A DNA stretch of 64,000 nucleotides. It comes from Lacticaseibacillus yichunensis. GTDB taxonomy: Bacteria > Bacillota > Bacilli > Lactobacillales > Lactobacillaceae. The stretch is from positions 1 through 64,000 of the forward strand of contig NZ_RHOG01000011.1 in assembly GCF_003946405.1 (NCBI RefSeq), written 5' to 3'. The notes beneath the pieces are model-generated. The model was not told where the DNA came from. It did not search any database and worked only from the letters and a program-made list of their open reading frames with translations. A program made the translations under genes and the position numbers. Shown piece after piece: positions 53,364 through 62,115 of the stretch (positions are counted from its first letter, which is position 1; the number at the start of each line of letters is the position of its first letter).

Positions 53364-54827
53364 TTACCCTGTCTGACCACCCCGATGGCCCAGCACCGCC
53401 CGTATCGCTTCAACCGGCACCTGCACGAGCTGACCGTCTTGCACGAAGCCTTCTTCGCGTCCAGTCAGCGCGGCCACCAGTTGCGCGCGATAATCGACGA
53501 AAATCGTCTGTGCCGCTGGGTCACGGCTGCGGTCACACATTTCGTTTGGATCCGTGTCCCGGTCGAACAGCTGAAACACGTTGCGCACCGGGAACCAGAT
53601 CAATTTCCAGCGCGGGCCGACGATAAATTGGCTGGAGTCCGCGCCGAGGGCATGTTCGCCATGAAAGGTCTGCCGCCACGCCGTCTTTTCGCCAAACAGG
53701 AGCGGTTTCACCGAGCGTCCATCCACCCCAGCCACCGCGTCGCCGCATGCCAGGTCCACCAGCGATGGAAAAATATCCTGCAGCAACACGAGCTCCGGCA
53801 CAGTATGACGCGCACCGGCCAAGAGCCCGCCTGCGTTGTACAAAAAGGACGGGACATGAATGCTGCCCTGATACGGATAGCCTTTGCGAAAAAGTCGGTG
53901 TTCGCCGAGTTGATCGCCGTGATCCGAGACAAACCAGATCAGCGTGTCCCCCAGCGCGTCAAATTCGCCCAGCGCCGTCATGAAGCGGCTGAGCTGGTGG
54001 TCGATCTGGGTGACCAAGCCCAGATAGGCCGCAACCATCCGCCGTTCGTCATCGTCTTTCAAGGTGCCGCGCATGGCCTCGATATCTGGCACCCCGCTGC
54101 CCGGGATCGCCCAGTCGCCAAGGTGCAGATCGAGCTTGGCCGGCAGCCTGTCCATGTACATGTCAAAATAGTAAGCCGGTGGATCCAGCGGCGCGTGCGG
54201 TTTTTCAAACGACATCTTGAGGAAAAACGGCACAGTGGGATCGCGGCGTTGCAAAAATTTGATCGACTCGGAGACGACCCAGTTCGTCGGATGCAGCCGC
54301 TCCGCATAGGGCCAAGGCCGCGCCTCCCAGCTATTGCACCCGATGCCATCGTCAGTCAGATCAGCCTCGGTACCGAGCGTCCCTTTGAGAAATGCGAGGT
54401 AATCATCCCCATTTTCAAACTGGGAACCGTACGCCTGGCCGTATTTGCGCTGAACATGCAGATAGCCGTCGTGAAGCAGCACATGATCGTAGCCGAGCCG
54501 GGCGCGCGGCGGATAAACATGCATCTTGCCGACACATTCCGTTTGATAGCCGCGATCGCGAAACGCCTGGGGCAAGGTCTGGGAATAGTCCCACGGCACC
54601 CGATCCTGATACCCAACGCGGCCGGTACGATCGGCGTCCAGGCCCGTCAGCAGCGATGCGCGCGCCGGCACACAGGTTGGAGTGGCCGAGTACATGTTTT
54701 GAAAATTGACCCCGCTGGCCGCCATGGAATCAAGCGTCGGCGTGCTGGCAAAGTGGGTGGCCTCATTGAGCGCCAGTGCCTCTGCGCGCATTTGGTCCAC
54801 CACGATCAAGATCACATTCGGTTTCAT
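53364..54827 (-). CDS. Sulfatase (formylglycine-type)
   Basis: 487 residues. The alkaline-phosphatase-like sulfatase fold begins NVILIVVDQMRAEAL; the modified Cys is C52 in TPTCVPARASLLTG (CxPxR, with Ala where Ser is usual). Metal residues VSDHGDQLGEH are present. It needs an anaerobic sulfatase-maturing enzyme, not found in this window. No signal peptide, so it would desulfate imported glycans. It lies downstream of GH29B and a GH123-like gene, separated by a repeat unit. Confidence 0.88.
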   Translation of the reverse strand: MKPNVILIVVDQMRAEALALNEATHFASTPTLDSMAASGVNFQNMYSATPTCVPARASLLTGLDADRTGRVGYQDRVPWDYSQTLPQAFRDRGYQTECVGKMHVYPPRARLGYDHVLLHDGYLHVQRKYGQAYGSQFENGDDYLAFLKGTLGTEADLTDDGIGCNSWEARPWPYAERLHPTNWVVSESIKFLQRRDPTVPFFLKMSFEKPHAPLDPPAYYFDMYMDRLPAKLDLHLGDWAIPGSGVPDIEAMRGTLKDDDERRMVAAYLGLVTQIDHQLSRFMTALGEFDALGDTLIWFVSDHGDQLGEHRLFRKGYPYQGSIHVPSFLYNAGGLLAGARHTVPELVLLQDIFPSLVDLACGDAVAGVDGRSVKPLLFGEKTAWRQTFHGEHALGADSSQFIVGPRWKLIWFPVRNVFQLFDRDTDPNEMCDRSRDPAAQTIFVDYRAQLVAALTGREEGFVQDGQLVQVPVEAIRAVLGHRGGQTG

Positions 54828-54847
54828 CTACAGTTTCCTTTCCGCGT

Positions 54848-55045
54848 CGCCAAGGCGCTTAGCCGAGTCGGGCGCCCACCCCTGAGCGCGAGCCTCCACA
54901 CCTTTTAGTCGGGTTCCGGCTCGCAGGGTGGGACATTTAGCTGGCCTAGGCACTCGATGGCAAGGGACGCCATCAAGCGCCCAGACCAAGCTAACTGCCC
55001 GCCCCTATACGCGAGCCTCCACACCCTCCAGCCGGGCCACCCGCA
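54848..55045. repeat. Hairpin repeat unit (family A), GH29B 3-prime end
   Basis: One full unit (about 54877-55001) and part of a second. It carries GCGAGCCTCCACACCYT, a CCGG..CTCGC stretch, and a terminal stem GATGGC..GCCATC. The partial second unit overlaps the last codons of GH29B. The same family occurs at 61456-61852. Confidence 0.75.
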
Positions 55046-56489
55046 CTTCCGCCAGTGTTGGCGCTGCGCGAAAACCGGTGAAGGTGATCTTCAGCGCAGT
55101 GGTCTCAACCTCCTCAAAGCGCAAGATCCGACAATTGCCGATCGTCGTCGCGCGCGTCAGCGCATGCCACCCATCCGCTTGCAGAGCCATCACGGAAAAG
55201 GCCTCGACGCGTTGCCCGCGGCTGATGGCTTCGCGCAGAATCAGTGTGTTGACGCACACCGGTTGCGCCCACGTCAACGTGACGGTCGGGGTCGCGTCAT
55301 CCGGCGCCGCCTCCCACGCCGACTGTAAGGCCAGCGTCTCGCCTGCATCCCCCATCGTCGCAGCCGGGGCCTCACTCGCCCCGCCCGTGATCGCAAAGGG
55401 CGCCACAGCGCTGGTCGCCGCGACAACAGCCGCCCCGCTCACATCCGTGTCAGTCAGCTGGATAATTTTTTGACCGACCGCAACCAGCGCCGCCTGATCC
55501 GCAGCGCCGAACCGGCCGCAACGGTCCAGTGGCACATTCAACAACAGTGCCGCGTTGCCGCCGACCGCCTTGCAGTACAGGTCAAACAGCGCCTCACCCG
55601 AGCGCACCTGAGTGTCTTGTGCCTCATGGAAAAACCATCCCGGCCGGATCGACGTGTCGACTTCCGCTGGATACCACACCAGCGGCCCGTCATAATCGGC
55701 CAAGGCGTCGCGACTGCCGAGGTCGTCATCGGTCGACTTGAACTGGCGGGAAAAAGCGGCGTCATCGCTTTGTTGCGACAGCGCGGCGACCCGCTCGGCT
55801 TCCCTAAGCGCAGCCGGCACCACGCTCCACTCGCTGGGCCGGATGTGGCCCGCTTCGTTGCCGATCCAGCGCACATCGGGGCCACTGACGGCGATCACCG
55901 CATTTGGCTGAAGCGTCCGCATCACTTGGTAATAGCGGTCCCAGTCATAGACCTGATGCTTGCCGTTTGGGCCCTCTCCGTTCGCCCCGTCTAGCCAGAT
56001 CTCAAACAGGGGCCCGTAATTGCTGAGCAGCTCCGTCAGTTGGGCGACATACAGGTCATCATAGGCCTTGCCCTGCCCATAGACAGCCGCGTTGCGGTCC
56101 CACGGCGACAGATACACACCGAACTGCATCTGATGGCGTGCGCAGGCATCCGCAAACAGCCGCACCACATCCCCGTGGCCGTTTTGCCAAGGGCTGGCCG
56201 CCACGGAATGGGTCGTTGTTTTCGTCGGCCACAGGCAAAAGCCGTCGTGGTGCTTACACGTCAGAATCAACCCGCGCATGTGCGCCGCCTGCATCGCAGC
56301 CACGGCACGGTCGGCGGCGGCTTCATCGAGCCCCGTTGGCGCAAACAGCGCGGGGTCTTCCGTGCCGTCGCCCCATTCGCGGTCGGTCATCGTGTTCATG
56401 CCAAAATGGATAAAGCCGTAGAAGCCAAGCTGCTGCCAGGCGAGCTGGCGGGGGCTGGGGGTCACGTTGATCGCTTCAGCTAATTTCAT
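55005..56489 (-). CDS. GH29 subfamily-B-like alpha-L-fucosidase
   Basis: 494 residues, AAGGAG eight nt before ATG 56489. Core LGFYGFIHFGMNT, CKHHDGFCLW, LSPWDRN, nucleophile D167 in FEIWLDGANGEGPNG. The C-terminal 140 residues resemble a discoidin (F5/8) carbohydrate-binding domain. Such enzymes usually remove alpha-1,3/1,4-fucose of Lewis-type glycans. No signal peptide. The last codons lie in a repeat. The start region is tandemly duplicated. Confidence 0.85.
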   Translation of the reverse strand: MKLAEAINVTPSPRQLAWQQLGFYGFIHFGMNTMTDREWGDGTEDPALFAPTGLDEAAADRAVAAMQAAHMRGLILTCKHHDGFCLWPTKTTTHSVAASPWQNGHGDVVRLFADACARHQMQFGVYLSPWDRNAAVYGQGKAYDDLYVAQLTELLSNYGPLFEIWLDGANGEGPNGKHQVYDWDRYYQVMRTLQPNAVIAVSGPDVRWIGNEAGHIRPSEWSVVPAALREAERVAALSQQSDDAAFSRQFKSTDDDLGSRDALADYDGPLVWYPAEVDTSIRPGWFFHEAQDTQVRSGEALFDLYCKAVGGNAALLLNVPLDRCGRFGAADQAALVAVGQKIIQLTDTDVSGAAVVAATSAVAPFAITGGASEAPAATMGDAGETLALQSAWEAAPDDATPTVTLTWAQPVCVNTLILREAISRGQRVEAFSVMALQADGWHALTRATTIGNCRILRFEEVETTALKITFTGFRAAPTLAEVRVARLEGVEARV

Positions 56490-56545
56490 TACGGGTCACT
56501 CCTTTTTTCGGCTTCAGCTAATTTCATTACGGGTCACTCCTTTTT
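56473..56545. repeat. Tandem 35-bp duplication of the GH29B start region
   Basis: Identical 35-bp copies at 56473-56507 and 56511-56545 (period 38). Each contains AAGGAG and the first codons of GH29B. The upstream copy encodes a 12-codon peptide MKLAEAEKRSDP whose TAA overlaps the true ATG (TAATG). Confidence 0.9.
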
Positions 56546-58183
56546 GTGGGCAGGCGCCGCTGCGGCCAAGGTCGCAACAGCTTTTTCATGCAGGCGGGTC
56601 AGCCAGCCCGCATCGGGTGGGTAATCATCAAATTGCGGGACCATGCCGGCAGTTACGTCGATCAATCGCTCGACAAACGGCCGGCCCTTGAGCGCTTCGA
56701 GTTGCTGCAAAACGGCGAGGTCGCCAAAGCCCAGCCGCTGCACCTCGTTGCGCAGGCTGTTCAGCGGTTGGCCGTCCGCCCCCGGATACACGAGAAACGG
56801 GTCGCCGGATGGAAAGGCCCCGCCGGCATCGGTCACGGCAAACGGATCGATCGGCCGCGTGGAAAGCTGCGCGTTGTAAAAGTTGAAGCCCCAGTGTAAA
56901 AAGCCTTGGATCTGATGGCGATACAACAGCACCCCAAGCACCCGGTTGTCATAACTGCGCAAGGCGAAAAAGCGATTCGGCACCGCCGTTGTTTGTGCGC
57001 AACAATAATACGTCCACAAAGGCGCCGCGTCAGCCGCCAAAAACGGCGCCAGGGCATCATCGGCGACAACGGGATGCGGCACCAACCCATTTTCATAAAA
57101 GCGGACATCCGACAGCGCATCGATCACCTGCAAGCCGTCCAGCAGATCCGCGACCTGCGCGCGGGCCGCCCGATACCCGTCCTCTGTTGACGCGTTGGGT
57201 TCATCGGCCAGGTGGAAAAATAGGTGGTCACGGTCATAGCCTTCCTCGGCCAGCACCGCCAAGAGTTGGGGCAACAAGGCCTGTAAAAACGCGCGATACG
57301 CCGGCGCGGTACTCGGCACATGCCAGCCAAACAGCGCGGTGCCGGCCGTATCCGTGATGGTTGGCGTCGCCTGTGCGCCCCACTGGGTAAACAAAGGCGG
57401 CATTTCCAGATACGCAAACCCACTTTGCTGGGCCAGCTGGCACCATTTTCGCAGGCGCGACCAGTCAAATCGATATGGCGTGCCCGGCAAGATCTGTACC
57501 AATTGCACATTGGTCCGCGTCGCCCCCACCGCCGTGTCCAGGGGCGGCGTGAAGATCGGAGTCAAGAGCGTGTCCATCAGCGCCTCGTCATGTGCAAACA
57601 CCATGAAATTGCCAATGATCGCCCATAACCGCGGCGTATAAGGCGCCTCGTGATAATAATCCGCCAGACAATCGACCGAGAACCATTCCGTGTGATGCAG
57701 GCGCGGCGGCTGGGCGACCGCCGCGGCCACGGTCAGCGGCACCGTTTGGGAAAAAACGACCTGCCCGCTGGCCGTTTCAGTCAGCGTGATCGTCAACTCA
57801 TAACTCCCCGGTGTCAGGGACTCTGTCGGAATTTTCAGCCACAGCGCCCGCACTTGGCCGTGATACGCGCGCACCGGCCCGGTCAGTGGCGTCAGAAGAT
57901 CCGGAAATAGGCCCGGCGTCGTGCGCAAATAGCGGGCGTCCGGATGCGGCCAGGTCGGCAGTTGGGACGGTACCTGGTTGATCTCAAAACACTGCGCCGA
58001 AAGCGAGGTCGCCAGCGTCAATTCCGAGAAGCTCGCATCGTCATCACGCAGACGCTGATACGCCAGCTGAAGCACCAAGGGCTCGCCCTGAAGCACCATC
58101 TGCGTCGCGACGACCCAAGCGTCCGGCACCTCATCGGCAAAAACCTTGGTCAACGGATCCACCAAGTCGATCTGATAATCCAT
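56534..58183 (-). CDS. GH123-like (DUF4091) glycoside hydrolase
   Basis: 549 residues from ATG 58183 with AGGGGGC upstream. N-terminal beta-sandwich (1-160) and a barrel whose FHLADEPN block (D327, E328) provides the Asp-Glu pair used in substrate-assisted catalysis by GH123 beta-N-acetylgalactosaminidases, which carry DUF4091. The C-terminal FLHWGFNFYN block is also typical. No signal peptide. Second gene of the AraC operon. Activity is inferred from motif and context. Confidence 0.7.
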   Translation of the reverse strand: MDYQIDLVDPLTKVFADEVPDAWVVATQMVLQGEPLVLQLAYQRLRDDDASFSELTLATSLSAQCFEINQVPSQLPTWPHPDARYLRTTPGLFPDLLTPLTGPVRAYHGQVRALWLKIPTESLTPGSYELTITLTETASGQVVFSQTVPLTVAAAVAQPPRLHHTEWFSVDCLADYYHEAPYTPRLWAIIGNFMVFAHDEALMDTLLTPIFTPPLDTAVGATRTNVQLVQILPGTPYRFDWSRLRKWCQLAQQSGFAYLEMPPLFTQWGAQATPTITDTAGTALFGWHVPSTAPAYRAFLQALLPQLLAVLAEEGYDRDHLFFHLADEPNASTEDGYRAARAQVADLLDGLQVIDALSDVRFYENGLVPHPVVADDALAPFLAADAAPLWTYYCCAQTTAVPNRFFALRSYDNRVLGVLLYRHQIQGFLHWGFNFYNAQLSTRPIDPFAVTDAGGAFPSGDPFLVYPGADGQPLNSLRNEVQRLGFGDLAVLQQLEALKGRPFVERLIDVTAGMVPQFDDYPPDAGWLTRLHEKAVATLAAAAPAHKKE

Positions 58184-58195
58184 CACACATGCCCC

Positions 58196-59056
58196 CTACT
58201 TCGCGTCCGCGTCCGGGTAATAGGCCCGGTCGACGGCTTTTTTGCGCCGATACTCGCGCGGCGCATCGCTGTAATACGACCGAAACTGGCGGGAAAAATG
58301 CAGCGCGTCTTGATAGCCAGATTGCGCGGCGACCACCTCGATCGGCAGGGTCGTCGATTCCAGCAACTGTTGGGCGTGACTGAGGCGCAGGCGCTGCAGA
58401 TATTGCTTCGGGGCCAAATTGACCTCGCGGATGAACAGCCGATACAGGTAGCTGCGCGAAATGTGCACCTGCGAGGCCGCATCCTGCACGCTGATCGGCC
58501 GTGTGTAGTTGGCGTTGAAAAAAGCCAGCGCCGCGGCCACGGTCTCGTCGTAATGCTCCTCGTCGCGCGTGGCCTGCACAACGCCAAGCCCCGTGGCAAA
58601 ATCGTCGACAAACGCGATCAGGTCCCGACTGCGCCGCAAGCCCGTGTCGTGCTTGCGGTCAGTTTTCGAGACCCGCTCATGGGTGAAGGCCACGATGTCT
58701 TTGGCCGCAGCTGGCGGCATTTCCGCGATCAAGAAGCCGCGCGCGGTGAGCGGGGCCAGGATGCGACTGGCCATTTGCCCGCCGAACCCCAGCCAGCAAT
58801 ATTCCCATGGGTCCTCAAGCGTCGGCCCATACTTGACCTTCACCCCCGCCGTCAGCAGGAAAAATTCGCCGCGCTGGACCGGATGGACCTGCCCGTCGAT
58901 CTCGACCCAGCCGGACCCGGCGATCACATAATGGACGATCACGTCCCGCGCCACTGTATAGTAATACGAATCCAGTGGGGTGCAGCGCTGCCAGCCGCAT
59001 TCCTCCGTCAACCAATCAACGCCATATGACGCGTATTTTTGCCAAGCGTATTGCAT
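58196..59056 (-). CDS. AraC-family regulator of the sulfatase/fucosidase operon
   Basis: 286 residues from ATG 59056 (GGAGGCGAGGC upstream). N-terminal cupin-like sensor (SYYYTVARDVIVHYVIAGSG, RGEFFLLTAGVKVKYGP) and C-terminal double helix-turn-helix (ISVQDAASQVHISRSYLYRLF .. GYQDALHFSRQFRSYY). First gene of a four-gene unit with the GH123-like gene, GH29B and the sulfatase, so probably their activator. Confidence 0.88.
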   Translation of the reverse strand: MQYAWQKYASYGVDWLTEECGWQRCTPLDSYYYTVARDVIVHYVIAGSGWVEIDGQVHPVQRGEFFLLTAGVKVKYGPTLEDPWEYCWLGFGGQMASRILAPLTARGFLIAEMPPAAAKDIVAFTHERVSKTDRKHDTGLRRSRDLIAFVDDFATGLGVVQATRDEEHYDETVAAALAFFNANYTRPISVQDAASQVHISRSYLYRLFIREVNLAPKQYLQRLRLSHAQQLLESTTLPIEVVAAQSGYQDALHFSRQFRSYYSDAPREYRRKKAVDRAYYPDADAK

Positions 59057-59362
59057 TGCCTCGCCTCCTCGATCGCGACCCGTGACTGACGCCGCGAGCC
59101 GCCGCCCGCATTGCCATTGGCCCATGTTTCCCATCATCCGTAGCGTACCGATTCGGAGCCAGTGATGAAAGCGGGTTCGGTTGCCAATGTATGGATAAAT
59201 GTTGCCACATTTTCGACGGATTACGCAACACCGCCGCATGTTTGAGGAGACCCTTTTTGCCCATGAAAGCGCTTGATATAAACAGCTTTATCACCGCTCG
59301 CCACCCCGTTAAAAAACCAAATTCAAGGGGGTTTTCGGCGGTCCAACACGCTTTTGGCCTGC

Positions 59363-59391
59363 TTGACGAAACGTTAGCGGTCCGCCATATT
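59363..59391 (+). promoter_or_regulatory. Promoter of the orphan binding lipoprotein
   Basis: TTGACG (59363-59368), 17-bp spacer, CATATT (59386-59391). The same two boxes and spacing occur in the sRNA promoter at 61142-61170. Confidence 0.5.
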
Positions 59392-59518
59392 GAGCGGGTG
59401 AGCCAGGCCGGCTGGCGCGGGGATCGCGCGGATGCGATCTGAGTTCCTGCGGGGCACCATTTTCACCGATGCTCAAAAGCCGGCCTGCTCGCAACATGTC
59501 CAATAAGGGGGAAGTAAA

Positions 59519-60988
59519 ATGCATTTTTGGCGAAAAGGGTTGGCAGTTGCCGCGACCGCCGTTTGCGCGACCACCTTGGCCGCTTGCGGAAACGGGTCAT
59601 CCAGCGATGGGGGCTCATCCAGCGGTAAAGTGGTCGTCACCATGTATCGGCCTGGAGATCCACTGGATAACCAAACCGAGATGATGAAGATCGTGAACAA
59701 GGAGATTCAAAAGACCTATCCGAAGATCGAACTGCAGATCAAGCCGATCTCCTGGGGCGATTATTCCAGCAAGTTCAACGTGATGCTGGCCTCGGGCGAA
59801 CCGTTTGACCTCGCATTTGCGCAAGATTATGTTGCTGCTTCGCAAAAGGGTGCGTATGCCGACATGACCGAGCTGATTCAAAAATACGCCAAGAAGGCCT
59901 ACAACGAGGTCGACCCGGCGTATTGGAAAGGCGTGAAGGTGGATGGCAAGATCTATGGTTTCCCGACCAACGCCAACGTCTTTTCCCAAGAGCTATTTGT
60001 TTTTAACGGCACCTACACGAAAAAATACAACATCGACGTTTCCGGCGTGACCTCCCTACAAAGCGCGACCGACGCGATGGCGCAATTCCACAAGGCGGAT
60101 AAAAGCGTGACCCCGATGGCGATCGTGTCGGGTTACCGCGCGCCAACGCCGGGCTGGGAATACCCGCTCAGCAATGGCTACCCATTCGTCATCGATGAAA
60201 GCGGCAAGGACACCAAGGTGCAAAATCCGTACAATTTGGCGGTGATGCGCAAGAACCTGGCCACCCTGCATGACTGGTACGAAAAGGGCTACATTCCGCG
60301 GGATGCGGCGACCTCCACGACTCAGTACACGCTAGGCGATGACACCTGGTTCGGCCGCATCGAGACGAACGGCCCATTTGATTATGGCAACACGGCGCTG
60401 CTCGGGGCCCGCGGTGGCAAGCCGCTTGAATCCGCGGTGATTGCCAAGCCGTTCAAGAAGACTTCCGATACCCAAATGGCGATGTACGCGATCTCCAAGT
60501 CCTCGAAACATAAAAAAGAGGCCATGCAGGTCCTGAATGCCATCAATACCAACAAAACGATCATCAACACGATGGTCTGGGGCATTGAAGGCAAGCAATG
60601 GGAATTCACCGACAAGGCCAATGGCAAGATCAAGACGCTGAAGGGCTACAACGATAAGACCCATTATGGTGCCTGGATGACCGGCAACAACAAGAACCTT
60701 TACACCTTGGACACGGTCACCGCCGCGCAGATCAAGGAGCGGGATGAGGCAATCAAGAACACGCCGGAATCAGCCACCCTTGGGTTCACGCCAAGCCTCA
60801 CCAAATACAAGACGGAGCTGACCAACATCGCCAACGTGATGAGTAAATACATCAACGTCATCAACACCGGTACCGGCGATCCCGTCCCAACCATCGAAAA
60901 GATGAACGCCGAACTCAAGACAGCCGGCTGGGATAAAGTCCGCGACGAATTGCAAAAGCAATACGACGACTTCCGGGCAGATAAGTAA
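59519..60988 (+). CDS. Orphan sugar-binding lipoprotein of ABC importer
   Basis: 489 residues; AAGGGGGAAG before ATG 59519. Lipobox LAAC with acylated C23, Gly/Ser linker, then a CUT1 binding fold (VTMYRPGDPLDNQTEMMKIVNKEI). The C-terminal 130 residues resemble the DUF3502 extension of Lpl-type proteins. No permease gene adjoins it, so it probably uses permeases encoded elsewhere. Close to the AraC operon and to YesMN, suggesting it captures the sulfated/fucosylated substrate. Confidence 0.88.
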   Translation: MHFWRKGLAVAATAVCATTLAACGNGSSSDGGSSSGKVVVTMYRPGDPLDNQTEMMKIVNKEIQKTYPKIELQIKPISWGDYSSKFNVMLASGEPFDLAFAQDYVAASQKGAYADMTELIQKYAKKAYNEVDPAYWKGVKVDGKIYGFPTNANVFSQELFVFNGTYTKKYNIDVSGVTSLQSATDAMAQFHKADKSVTPMAIVSGYRAPTPGWEYPLSNGYPFVIDESGKDTKVQNPYNLAVMRKNLATLHDWYEKGYIPRDAATSTTQYTLGDDTWFGRIETNGPFDYGNTALLGARGGKPLESAVIAKPFKKTSDTQMAMYAISKSSKHKKEAMQVLNAINTNKTIINTMVWGIEGKQWEFTDKANGKIKTLKGYNDKTHYGAWMTGNNKNLYTLDTVTAAQIKERDEAIKNTPESATLGFTPSLTKYKTELTNIANVMSKYINVINTGTGDPVPTIEKMNAELKTAGWDKVRDELQKQYDDFRADK

Positions 60989-61141
60989 TGTCTTTTCACT
61001 GCGTCCAGCAGTGGCCGCACCACATACTCAACGTTGCTTGCGCGCACCCGTGGCATCCCCTGCCGCTGGCGCCGCCCAAACGCAAGTAACACCCCTGTTT
61101 TTCCGGCCAATAAATAGCGACCGTCACACAATTATTTTTGC

Positions 61142-61170
61142 TTGACGAAAACGCTTACACGGCTCATATT
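61142..61170 (+). promoter_or_regulatory. Promoter with embedded cre box for a small RNA
   Basis: TTGACG (61142-61147), 17-bp spacer, CATATT (61165-61170). CGAAAACGCTTACA at 61146-61159 matches 13 of 14 cre positions and overlaps the -35 and spacer, so CcpA would repress it. Confidence 0.6.
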
Positions 61171-61176
61171 AGTGGA

Positions 61177-61357
61177 GTGGCCTTTTACTTTGAGGCTATC
61201 TCGTATCACCATGAGCCGGCCCGCGCCGGGAAAAACGTAGATGCACGACCAACTTGATTCCAAATCGGGCGTGATCGGCCCACCCTCCGTGGCGATCACC
61301 CACAACCCCGGCTGGATGCGAAACGGAGCTGAGACGAAAGATCTCGGCTCCGTTTTT
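61177..61357 (+). ncRNA. Candidate CcpA-controlled small RNA, about 180 nt
   Basis: Runs from the promoter at 61142-61170 to a strong terminator at 61322-61357. No ORF with a ribosome site fits; a 48-codon frame reads through the terminator and is discarded. Stems include CCGGC/GCCGG and GTGATCG/CGATCAC. Confidence 0.5.
61322..61357 (+). terminator. Terminator of the candidate small RNA
   Basis: AACGGAGC-GAGA..TCTC-GCTCCGTT stem followed by TTTTTG. Confidence 0.8.
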
Positions 61358-61455
61358 GCGTGTGTGGATTTTTTGCGCAGTCATTGAAAAAGCGCCGCCT
61401 CCGCTTTGAGAGGACTCGGAATCTTTTTAAGATGTGGGGCATGTCAGCCGCCCGA

Positions 61456-61852
61456 CCATCCCGCGAGCTTCCGCACCCTTGAGTCGGGCGCCGGTGCGCA
61501 TGGTCGAGACAGCTAGGTACGCCAATCACTCGGTGGCAAGAAGCACCACCAAGCGCTTGGCTAGCCTACCTGCTCGACCATAAACGCGCACCTTCGCACC
61601 CTTTTTAGTCGGGCCCCGGTGCGCATGGTCGAGACAGCTAGGTACGCCAATCACTCGGTGGCAAGAAACACCACCAAGCGCTTGGCTAGCCTACCTGCTC
61701 GACCATAAACGCGCACCTTCGCACCCTTTTTAGTCGGGCTCCAGCTCGCATGTTCGGGACGTCTAGCTGTCTCGTGCACTCGGGGCGAAATGCGCCCCAA
61801 GCGCCCGAGCCAAGCTAGCCGCCCGACCATCCCGCGAGCTTCCGCACCCTTA
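61456..61852. repeat. Three tandem hairpin repeat units (family A), period 125 bp
   Basis: Units at about 61456-61580, 61581-61705 and 61706-61830, with a partial one to 61852. Units 1 and 2 share almost all bases over the hairpin; unit 3 is more diverged and closer to the unit at 54.9 kb. Each hairpin is closed by ATGGTCGAG/CTCGACCAT-like outer arms and an inner stem that differs between units but keeps pairing. Confidence 0.85.
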
Positions 61853-62065
61853 ATTTCGATGCAGGTCATCGTACTTCTCATCGAAATGGGAGGCGTTCGA
61901 TTCCCACTTATGAGGCTTGGGATGCTTCTTTTGATAATGTATCTCGATCAATTCCTCAATGCTCACGATCACGATCGCGGGCGGGCCAAAAAGCATGAAC
62001 CAGGACAATACATTCGACGTGAAAAACATCGCAAAATACGGAATCCACAACAGGATGTAAAACAC
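61850..62065 (-). pseudogene. Small membrane protein, probably broken at its 5-prime end
   Basis: Open frame of 71 codons from GTG 62065: two hydrophobic segments (FYILLWIPYFAMFF, WFMLFGPPAIVIVSI) then a charged tail. No ribosome site precedes it; the frame continues upstream (RKRKRDLIIRW) without a start. A 10-bp tandem duplication (62096-62115) and a TAG separate it from the 30-aa ORF. It may be the remnant of a longer gene or a small gene with a non-standard start. Confidence 0.4.
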
Positions 62066-62095
62066 CCAGCGGATAATGAGATCCCGCTTGCGTTT

Positions 62096-62115
62096 ACGTA
62101 ACTATACGTAACTAT
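62096..62115. repeat. 10-bp tandem duplication
   Basis: ACGTAACTAT is repeated head to tail between two small open frames. Confidence 0.9.

Noticed and set aside
61213-61386. Short ORFs within the candidate small RNA
   Set aside because: No ribosome sites, and the longest runs through the terminator stem.
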